IMG/VR virus record: IMGVR_UViG_3300036832_000314
Location: 1-21,223 of that record
Reading direction: 5' to 3' (one strand)
Length of the DNA: 21,223 nucleotides
From: a virus
Numbering within the stretch: the stretch's first letter is position 1; the number at the start of each line of letters is the position of its first letter. The notes under the pieces are model-generated. The model was not told the origin of the DNA and searched no databases. It was given only the letters and a program-made list of their open reading frames with translations. Below are positions 7,492 through 13,877 of the stretch, in pieces. A program made the position numbers and the translations under genes.

Positions 7492-10032
7492 TCACGCCCA
7501 AGTCGGACTGGTCAGCGTGGCGACCATGCCGGCGCGTCGGTAGATCCAATTCGCTTGCATGATCATGCGAACGCCGATAGTGTCCGTCTGCCAGAGCGAC
7601 CGCGTCGGTGAAGCGACCGTCCCTGGTGAACCACTCGCAATCGCCAGCGGCGTCGTGTCCTCCATGTGTAGGACAGCTTGGTCTGATACGTCGAACCGCG
7701 GAGCCGCTTCAGTAACTGAAGCAAAATCCGCCGCGTCCAACATCATCACCGTATTTGCTGGAACGACCGTTGACGAAACGATCGGCACGCCATCCAAGGA
7801 ACCGCCGTTAACTTCCTCGCGGAACGGAGTATCGCCGGTCGTAGTGTAGACGAGGCTCGCCGACTTCTTGAGCTGCGGCGTTGTGATGAAGACCGGAGAG
7901 CGGATGTTATCGTTGGTGATCGCTTGCAGAGCGCCCCACAGTGCCTTGAGATCGCCCAGCATCGCCATGACCGGAGCAGTGCCGGCGGCAGTCGGGGGCA
8001 CCACTGTTGCACCCAGTCGCAGGCCTGCAGGTCGGATGACGGTCGCCGGATTGGCGTCGAGTAAGACGGAATCCAGCGCGACACCGGTATCACGAAGGAT
8101 CGCTTCACGAATTAATCCTTCGATGGCCGGCGTACTGTGCTCGCTCAGTTCGCGAGTAAATGTGCTGATCACAGCCATCTTTTTTGGCGTGAGTTGCACT
8201 GTCGCGAATTGCCCTTGGCGCACGGGTATTGGAGCGCCTTCGCCGACGAAGGATCCGCCGAGCGATGGCGTCCCAAGACGCATTGGGAGATTGATCACGC
8301 CGTTGCGGCCGAACGTAAACTGCGAACCGCGTGACGCGACAGCTGGGTAGACCGAATGGGGGAGCAATGCGTCGATGAAATCCATCCACACTTGCGTAAC
8401 CAATTCAGCTGCCCATCCCGCCTGTGGGATTGTCGCCGGCGCCGAGGCCGCACGTGTGATCATTGCCATCACGCCGCGCGTGCGTTCGTCTTCGCCGTAT
8501 TCCTCCTTCACGATCTCGAGGATCGGCCGCTTCTGCTGCTCGGTGTGGTGCTTGAGCTGACAGGTCAGCGAGCGCCACAAGTAATCGAGCGGCGTGATCT
8601 TCTTCTCCGGTGCCGCCCAGGCCTTCCCACTGGGCGAATTGCGCACGACCAGAGCACGCGATGTATCATGACCATTACCGTTCGGCTTCTTGTCGTCACC
8701 GTCGGGCTCGATCATCTGGTGCTTGACGAGACGCGCCTCGGCAGCTTTCAGGGTGTCGAGTAGTAGTTCCTCCTGCGCGACTTTCGCGGTGAGGTCTTTC
8801 GTCTTCTGCATATCCTCAGGGGAGGCGGTCTCGTCAACGATCTTGCCGAGATGCTCAGTGAGGTCGTCACGATAACGCACCAGCCGCTGCTCTGAGTCGG
8901 GGATGCGTTGTCCAAGCATTCCTGTCATCGGTTTATCTTTCGATGAATGGTGAGTGGCGGCAGGCTTGCCGGTGAAACCGCGCCGAGTAACCCCGTCCGT
9001 CCTGCCAGGCTTGGCAAAGACAAGGTCGATCGTTGCGGGCGAAACGTTGAGCGACTTTGCGACGGCGAGCGCATTTGGGTTCGCTGGCACAGCCACTAGG
9101 GACGTCTCAACGAGTTCTTGTTTGTGGAAGCGTTGACCGCTCCACGGATCTTTCGGATTGAGTGGGCTATGATCGAGCGGGCGGAAACCGACCGACACGG
9201 CCTTCAGGATTCCGGCCTCGACCAATTTGCGGATTTCGTTGATGCGCGGCGAGGTGCCCTTGGGGGCCAACTCAAGGTGCCCGCGCAGCTGATTGCCTTC
9301 GATGCGCAGCCGGTGCCACCGACCTACAATAAAATCTGGATGGTGATTGAATAATGCAATCGGATTGGATTTGAACGATTCAAGCTCCCAGCCCCCGGCC
9401 TCGATGATATCGCCCATCCTGTCTGGGGTGTCGTCGGATAGCACGTACTCAGCGCCATTCACCTCGCCGACGTGGGTCTTTTGCAAAACCTTCTTGGGAT
9501 CAATCTTGCGCTCTTCCATATCGTCCTCGCCGCCGCCGCCGTTGCCGTAATTGTCCCAAATGAGCTCGCAGGTTTCTTCGGGCAGATCCTGCAGACAACG
9601 ATCATAAAAATCGTCTTCGCTCTCGCCTTCCTCTGGCCGAATGCGATAGTCGTCGTCTGGTCCGAATTCCTGTTTGTGTCTCGCGCGAGGATTGCCGTGC
9701 AGCCCGACAGGATTGCCGTGGACTTGGCTTTCTTCCCAGACTATCGAGCACTGATCTGTGGCGCGCTCCTCGGTCACGTCTGGATCTTTCATTGCGTCAG
9801 GCACGCAACGGGCCAAAAAGGTTTTGAAATCTTCGCCTTTCTTTGGTGGTTGCACAGAGAGCGCCGCAGCTTTGTCCTTTGGCTCAGGCTCACCCTTGGC
9901 GTCACGCCAGGTACTCAGACAAATCGCGACGCATTGATCTTGTGGCCGCTTTCCATCCTGCATAAGTTCACTGACACAATCGTGCATAAACTCAGACTGG
10001 GTTTCGTCTTTTTTTGGTTTTCTGATAGGCAT
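7492..10032 (-). CDS. Prohead protease-major capsid protein fusion (HK97 fold)
   Basis: 846 residues. Residues 1-171 carry three copies of a Cys/Trp motif: FMHDCVSELM...QCVAICLSTW (15-42), FLARCVPDAM...DQCSIVW (72-99) and FYDRCLQDL...CELIW (142-159). Residues 172-345 are a U35-type prohead protease: MEERKIDPKK start, catalytic His in ALFNHHPDF (230/231), Ser in GILKAVSVGF (280) and the closing ETSLVAVPANPNA. Residues 369-846 are the capsid protein: a helical delta region (369-500), then SFVGEGAPIPV, QLTPKKMAVIST, LLDANPATVIRPAGL and LHMEDTTPLA...SPTRSLWQT. AGGAGG lies six bases before the ATG at 10032. Internal ATGs at 9519 (M172) and 8928 (M369) match the usual starts of separate protease and capsid proteins, so extra products are possible. 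The protease would be expected to cut itself and the delta domain away from the shell protein. Confidence 0.9.
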   Translation of the reverse strand: MPIRKPKKDETQSEFMHDCVSELMQDGKRPQDQCVAICLSTWRDAKGEPEPKDKAAALSVQPPKKGEDFKTFLARCVPDAMKDPDVTEERATDQCSIVWEESQVHGNPVGLHGNPRARHKQEFGPDDDYRIRPEEGESEDDFYDRCLQDLPEETCELIWDNYGNGGGGEDDMEERKIDPKKVLQKTHVGEVNGAEYVLSDDTPDRMGDIIEAGGWELESFKSNPIALFNHHPDFIVGRWHRLRIEGNQLRGHLELAPKGTSPRINEIRKLVEAGILKAVSVGFRPLDHSPLNPKDPWSGQRFHKQELVETSLVAVPANPNALAVAKSLNVSPATIDLVFAKPGRTDGVTRRGFTGKPAATHHSSKDKPMTGMLGQRIPDSEQRLVRYRDDLTEHLGKIVDETASPEDMQKTKDLTAKVAQEELLLDTLKAAEARLVKHQMIEPDGDDKKPNGNGHDTSRALVVRNSPSGKAWAAPEKKITPLDYLWRSLTCQLKHHTEQQKRPILEIVKEEYGEDERTRGVMAMITRAASAPATIPQAGWAAELVTQVWMDFIDALLPHSVYPAVASRGSQFTFGRNGVINLPMRLGTPSLGGSFVGEGAPIPVRQGQFATVQLTPKKMAVISTFTRELSEHSTPAIEGLIREAILRDTGVALDSVLLDANPATVIRPAGLRLGATVVPPTAAGTAPVMAMLGDLKALWGALQAITNDNIRSPVFITTPQLKKSASLVYTTTGDTPFREEVNGGSLDGVPIVSSTVVPANTVMMLDAADFASVTEAAPRFDVSDQAVLHMEDTTPLAIASGSPGTVASPTRSLWQTDTIGVRMIMQANWIYRRAGMVATLTSPTWA

Positions 10033-10059
10033 TGGGTGCCTCCTGCAAGGGGAAGTCCG
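10033..10059. promoter_or_regulatory. 27-bp divergent gap carrying two back-to-back ribosome binding sites
   Basis: This is all that separates the ATG of the capsid fusion (minus) from the ATG of the HNH gene (plus). It contains AGGAGG for the capsid gene (10044-10039) and AAGGGGA for the HNH gene (about 10047-10053). There is no room for a promoter for either gene, so the HNH gene must be read from a plus-strand promoter inside the capsid gene or be silent. Confidence 0.6.
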
Positions 10060-10551
10060 ATGCTAACTGCGCGGCGATTGCGAGAGCTGCTGGATTACAA
10101 TCAAAGAACCGGGCGCTTTATCTGGCGTGTGAACCGACAAGGACGTTGGGGGCGCGTTGGCGCTAAAGCTGGAACGATCAAAAGCAACGGCTACCGGCAA
10201 ATCTGCATTGATCAGGATATTTATTTGTGCGGTCGATTAGCGTGGCTGTGGATGACGGGGCGATGGCCGAAAGTAACCGTCGATCACATCAACTGTATCA
10301 AGGCCGACGACCGCTGGTGCAATTTGCGTGAGGCCACTCATTCACAGAACGGCGCGAACCAACATGATCGAAAGAGCCGTGTGCCGTTCAAGGGCGTGAC
10401 GTGGGTCAGTAGGGATAAAAACTATCAAGCGGCCATCCGCATCAACTATCGCACGATCACTCTCGGTCGCTTCGATACTCCTGAAGCCGCCCACGCGGCC
10501 TATCGCAAAGCCGCTAGAAAGCATTTCGGCGAGTTCGCTAGGTTCTCATAA
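10060..10551 (+). CDS. HNH homing-type endonuclease with AP2 DNA-binding domain
   Basis: 163 residues from the ATG at 10060, chosen because AAGGGGA lies eight bases upstream and the protein starts with the usual RLRELLDYNQRTGRFIWR of this family. The frame is also open upstream to 9472 but that part is antisense to the capsid gene. HNH core: VTVDHINCIKADDRWCNLRE with D75-H76 and N88, then HSQNGAN (N97, N100). Residues about 105-155 form an AP2 domain (FKGVTWVSRDKNYQAAIRIN...TLGRFDTPEAAHAAYRKAA). It would cut double-stranded DNA at a specific site and promote its own copying. It is the only gene against the direction of the operon and overlaps the 3' end of the methyltransferase gene by 14 bases, as expected for an inserted mobile gene. 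It could act in trans on the intron site in the sheath gene, but nothing here proves it. Confidence 0.92.
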   Translation: MLTARRLRELLDYNQRTGRFIWRVNRQGRWGRVGAKAGTIKSNGYRQICIDQDIYLCGRLAWLWMTGRWPKVTVDHINCIKADDRWCNLREATHSQNGANQHDRKSRVPFKGVTWVSRDKNYQAAIRINYRTITLGRFDTPEAAHAAYRKAARKHFGEFARFS

Positions 10552-11110
10552 ACGCCAACCACGTTCCGGCAATGCTGGTGATCGGCCAGCCTTCGTTGCT
10601 CAGCTGATCGAGCGCGGAAGTCACCTCGACTGAATCATTCTGATAGTCGTGCCAGACGATCACGCCGCCTGGCCGCAGCAGCGCGCGCGCGAGCATGCTG
10701 TCGTGGAGCACCGCTTCTAAAGAATGATCGCCATCGATAAAGACCGCGTCACACGGTTCGAGATCTTCCGGCTCGAGCTCCTGCGATCCTGTTTTTCGGA
10801 TCAGCAAATAGAACCGCGGGTCATTTTCCGCATAGAGACCAGGCGACGCTGGCACTTCGCTCTGCTGTCCGGGCAGCGTCGTCTTGTACTGGAACGGCAC
10901 GTCGATGCCGATGTAGGCCTCGAGCGACGGCACACGCTCGAGGATCGCCTTGGCCGTGCGTCCGAGCTGACAACCGATTTCGATCATCACCTTCGGGTAG
11001 ACGCTCTGCACCAGGCCGGCCAGCAGCGCGGTTTCGGTTGCGGTCAGATACGTGCTGCCGGGCACATTAAACAGCACAAGGCTGAGCTCAGCGTGCTTGG
11101 CGGTCAGCAT
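10538..11110 (-). CDS. Class I SAM-dependent methyltransferase
   Basis: 190 residues from the ATG at 11110; that ATG overlaps the upstream stop as ATGCTGA. A frame start at 11212 would lie inside the upstream gene and is not needed. Rossmann-type motifs: VMIEIGCQLGRTA (41-53, SAM-binding motif I), YIGIDVP (66-72, acidic residue for the ribose), CDAVFIDGDHSLEAV (110-124) and LLRPGGVIVWHDYQ (134-147). This resembles the Methyltransf_24 group, often found near glycosyltransferase genes and acting on sugars or small molecules. The target is unknown. It is coupled to the glycosyltransferase-like gene and may modify the same product. Its 3' end meets the HNH gene tail to tail. Confidence 0.8.
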   Translation of the reverse strand: MLTAKHAELSLVLFNVPGSTYLTATETALLAGLVQSVYPKVMIEIGCQLGRTAKAILERVPSLEAYIGIDVPFQYKTTLPGQQSEVPASPGLYAENDPRFYLLIRKTGSQELEPEDLEPCDAVFIDGDHSLEAVLHDSMLARALLRPGGVIVWHDYQNDSVEVTSALDQLSNEGWPITSIAGTWLAFMRT

Positions 11111-12162
11111 GGCGGGATCTGTGCAAAGGCGCTCGACCAGTCGCCGGCGGTGAGCTGCGGGCATAGCTTCAGCACTGGATGCCATGGATTGCCGTTGAGC
11201 CATCGCCAACACATCACTTGCGGCATTACCCCGAACGCGTTCGGGTGACCGATGGCGCCGGCGATATGCAGTGTGGCCGTGTCGATGCTCACGATCTCGT
11301 CCATCAGCGACGCGATCGCGGCCATGTCGGCGAAGTCTTCGATCGGCGGCGTGACAACGCCTTGCTCGCGGGCCTCGTCCTGAGCGAACGTCTGCAGGCT
11401 GACGACGGACCAGTCCCGCGGCACCGGCAGGAGTGCCAAGAATTCCTTAAGCGGCACGCTGCGCCAGTAGTTGAGATCGCGAAGGCTCGACCAAGAGATG
11501 CCGACGGCCGGCCGCTTGATTTGTTTGCTCCAGTGCGCCCGCAGCTCGGGGTCTGGCTTGAGATACGCGCCGATCGGAATGTGCTCGGTCGAGTGCCCGA
11601 GGATCCGCATCAGGTCGAACAGCTGGCATTGCACATCGAGCTCGCCGATGTTGCCGACCATCGGCGCCAGCTGCCGCGCCAGGCGCTCGAGCTCGGGCGG
11701 CATAGCGAGCGCGACGTCGATCCCCATGGCCTGCAGCGCGGGGACGTACCTCAACATCATGATCGCGTCGCCAAACCCAGCCTCGTGGATCAGCACCAGG
11801 CGCTTGGCGCGCAGATCTTCGCCGCCCCACAACGGGAGATCCCGCTGCAGGCGCCGGCCTGGCTCCCATTGCTTGGCAAACAGCACGGAGCGGGCCTGAT
11901 ATTCGCAAAACCCTTCCCGATAGCGTCCGAGCGCCAAAAGGGTGAGAGCTCGGTTCCAATGTGCGTTCGGGCTTTCGCCTGCTTCGAGCGCCTGATCCAA
12001 GGCGGTCAGGGCAGCGGTGAAATCGCCGCCCCTAATCAGGGGACGCGCGGTTTCGATCCACTCGCAATGCCGTTCGAATTCGGCGTCGCTGCTGAACCGA
12101 TAGGGATTGAGCGTGATTGTTCTCTTCTGGCAACGTAGTTTGCCGCGACCTTGAACAGCCAT
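11104..12162 (-). CDS. TPR protein with glycosyltransferase family 9-like domain
   Basis: 352 residues. Residues about 30-90 are TPR-like helices (FTAALTALDQALEAGESPNA, HWNRALTLLALGRYREGF). Residues about 118-330 resemble the GT-B fold of heptosyltransferase-type (GT9) enzymes: LVLIHEAGFGDAIMMLRYVP (122-141) fits the G.GD.I...R..P motif, and SIDTATLHIAGAIGHP (282-297) fits the C-terminal S.DT...H.A...G.P motif that binds the nucleotide sugar. RPAVGISWSS marks the start of the second Rossmann half. TPR-GT9 proteins are known in phages and alphaproteobacteria, but their acceptors are mostly unknown. In a structural operon, glycosylation of a virion protein or of the host surface is a reasonable guess. 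The start at 12162 is uncertain; only the core is firm. Confidence 0.7.
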   Translation of the reverse strand: MAVQGRGKLRCQKRTITLNPYRFSSDAEFERHCEWIETARPLIRGGDFTAALTALDQALEAGESPNAHWNRALTLLALGRYREGFCEYQARSVLFAKQWEPGRRLQRDLPLWGGEDLRAKRLVLIHEAGFGDAIMMLRYVPALQAMGIDVALAMPPELERLARQLAPMVGNIGELDVQCQLFDLMRILGHSTEHIPIGAYLKPDPELRAHWSKQIKRPAVGISWSSLRDLNYWRSVPLKEFLALLPVPRDWSVVSLQTFAQDEAREQGVVTPPIEDFADMAAIASLMDEIVSIDTATLHIAGAIGHPNAFGVMPQVMCWRWLNGNPWHPVLKLCPQLTAGDWSSAFAQIPPC

Positions 12163-12236
12163 TCTTCCCGAATTATGCGAAGGCGTATTTCAGATTCCTG
12201 AAGCGCCGGGGGAAGCTTTTCCAACCATGCGTCCAA
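12036..12236 (-). CDS. Possible small overlapping ORF
   Basis: A 66-codon frame with a TTG start. Its first half (LEKLPPALQESEIRLRIIRE) looks like a normal amphipathic helix and fills the gap between the 52-residue gene and the glycosyltransferase-like gene. The second half overlaps the latter by 127 bases and looks like an out-of-frame reading. It may be a real short gene, an older N-terminus of the next gene lost by frameshift, or chance. Low confidence. Confidence 0.25.
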   Translation of the reverse strand: MDAWLEKLPPALQESEIRLRIIREEWLFKVAANYVARREQSRSIPIGSAATPNSNGIASGSKPRVP

Positions 12237-12247
12237 AATCTGCGCGC

Positions 12248-12406
12248 CTATTTTTCGGGTTTTGACGAGCGATAGAGCTCGGCCGCACCTTTGGCCATAT
12301 GCTTGATCTGTTCGTCGGTCATACGATCCGGCTCGTCTGGATCATCGATCCACGGCGCGCTCTCGAGTTCAAACTTAGGCTTCTTAGGCTTCTTCTTCTT
12401 TGCCAT
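12248..12406 (-). CDS. Small lysine-rich protein (52 aa)
   Basis: ATG at 12406, stop TAG at 12250-12248. It starts with MAKKKKPKKPKFELESAPW, goes on with an acidic DDPDEPDR segment and ends in a helix MTDEQIKHMAKGAAELYRSS. AGGGA lies just upstream of the ATG. It overlaps the end of the 496-residue gene by 23 bases in another frame; the lysine run reuses the AAGAAGAAG that encodes the EEE end of that gene. No family is recognised. The strongly basic N-terminus followed by an acidic part might bind DNA or a capsid partner, but this is a guess. Confidence 0.5.
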   Translation of the reverse strand: MAKKKKPKKPKFELESAPWIDDPDEPDRMTDEQIKHMAKGAAELYRSSKPEK

Positions 12407-13874
12407 GTCCCTGGATCCGGCGCAGCGCCTTGGCGTAGTCGGTGTCGAGTTCTTTCACGCGCGCGCCCATGTGCTTGTATAGCACCTTTTCCGGGTTCCA
12501 CCATGTAGCCTGCGCGGCAGCTGGCTCGAGCGTAATGCCCTCGGTTTTCAGCTTATCGATGGCCTTGCCAAAAACGTCGGTGATCCAGGCTCGGTGATTG
12601 CCACCCCTCGGCGCCTCGACCATCGCGCCACCGTAGTTGTGATCGAACCGCTCCGCGGCGTGCACCAGCTCGCTCTTCTTGCGTTTACCAGATTTGTACT
12701 GGTCGTGATGCTCCTTATAGTCGTGCTCGTGCTGCTCGACGATTTTCTCGGCGACCTTCTGCAGCGCATCTAGGCTTTTCGGCGCGCGCTTGCCTTCGTC
12801 CTTGAGCGCGTTGCGTAACCGATCAGCGACCGGACCCATATCAGTCTGACCGATGCCGGTGCCGGTCATGCGACCCCACGCGCGCATGAACCAGATATCC
12901 ATCGTCAGCGGTTTGAAATTGCCGTTTAGGTTTTGATAGAAGCCGAGGCCGATTTTTGGCCCCAGCACCGCGGAGCCGTTCACGACGGCATCGGCGAGTG
13001 TTTTTCCAACCTTAAAGCCAGTGGCCTTGGCCAGATCGCGCACAGTGTATTCTTGATCGAAAAAGTCCTTCACCTGCGCTGGGCCACCGAACTCCTTGAT
13101 CAGTTCGTTCATCTTTTTGAAGTTGCCGTTGATGGCTGGATCGGCGACCTCCAGATCGGTTGGGAATTCCCCAGTCTTACTGTAGTGCTCATAGGCGAGC
13201 TCGGTCAGCCTGGCGCTCGAGTCGACGACCTCGCCCTGGCTGGTGATCGCCAGCGCCGCGATATAGGCGAATTTTTTGTTGGCATCCGATGCCAGCTCTG
13301 GATGCATTTCGGCCGCAACACCCATCGCCTCCTTCATCTTGTCGGAGTACCAGGTCGGCGAGGAGTGGCCGTTGCTCAGCCCGCGCTTGATATCGTGCGC
13401 CAGCGCACTCGCCAGATACTCGTCTTGCTCGGGTGTGTGGGTTTCCTCTGTGATCTCGCGCACCCCGAATTTTTTCTCGAGGATGTCGCCGGCGCGTTCG
13501 TTCAGCTCTTTGGCGACTTCCGGCACGGCGCGCGAGTTTTGTTTGTATGCCGGGATCTCCTGCATGATCCGTTCGCCGCCCAGATCGGCCCCGGCGGCGG
13601 CGGCGAACTCACCACCGATGGGCTGACCACCCGGCTCATGATACGGATTGAACTTTGCAAAGTAGTCCTGCCAGTTTTTTTCTTCGCGCCGCTTCGCATT
13701 CTTCTCGTCCATGTAGGCGCGGAATTTGGCGCGGCGTGCCTCGTCATGCGTGTGTGAGTACTTTTCCAGCGGCGACAGCCAATACGGCAGCTTGTTCTCG
13801 AGCTCCAACGCCAGAATATCGACGGATCTAATCTGTCCGTCTTCGCCAGGATGATTTGGTTTCGGCTTTGCCAT
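12384..13874 (-). CDS. Putative virion-associated effector, HhH-like domain (tentative)
   Basis: 496 residues, no sure family. The N-terminus has an aromatic segment LPYWLSPLEKY (29-39), a charged helix rich in Lys/Arg/Glu, then WQDYFAKFNPYHEPGGQPIG (68-87), which resembles the tag segments in the neighbouring 996-residue protein. The middle is helical (for example ANKKFAYIAALAITSQGEVV). Residues 289-338, with GFKVGKTLADAVVNGSAVLG, KIGLGFYQNLNGNF and TMDIWFMRAWGRMTG, recall helix-hairpin-helix DNA-glycosylase folds (GxGxKxA..., then a VDxHxxR-like block with D326), but this was not tested. The C-terminus is charged and helical. It lies 3 bases after the stop of the ART gene and is surely cotranscribed. 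Most likely a protein carried in the head or injected with DNA, by its context and tags. Confidence 0.6.
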   Translation of the reverse strand: MAKPKPNHPGEDGQIRSVDILALELENKLPYWLSPLEKYSHTHDEARRAKFRAYMDEKNAKRREEKNWQDYFAKFNPYHEPGGQPIGGEFAAAAGADLGGERIMQEIPAYKQNSRAVPEVAKELNERAGDILEKKFGVREITEETHTPEQDEYLASALAHDIKRGLSNGHSSPTWYSDKMKEAMGVAAEMHPELASDANKKFAYIAALAITSQGEVVDSSARLTELAYEHYSKTGEFPTDLEVADPAINGNFKKMNELIKEFGGPAQVKDFFDQEYTVRDLAKATGFKVGKTLADAVVNGSAVLGPKIGLGFYQNLNGNFKPLTMDIWFMRAWGRMTGTGIGQTDMGPVADRLRNALKDEGKRAPKSLDALQKVAEKIVEQHEHDYKEHHDQYKSGKRKKSELVHAAERFDHNYGGAMVEAPRGGNHRAWITDVFGKAIDKLKTEGITLEPAAAQATWWNPEKVLYKHMGARVKELDTDYAKALRRIQGHGKEEEA

Positions 13875-13877
13875 CCG

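Noticed and set aside
9472-10059. Upstream extension of the HNH frame
   Set aside because: This part is antisense to the protease-capsid gene; the homing endonuclease family begins at the ATG at 10060, which has its own ribosome site.
11111-11212. Longer N-terminus of the methyltransferase
   Set aside because: It lies wholly inside the glycosyltransferase-like gene; the ATG at 11110 overlapping the stop (ATGCTGA) gives a complete methyltransferase.
12933-13757. 274-codon plus-strand frame
   Set aside because: Antisense of the 496-residue gene, with no start signal or known motif.
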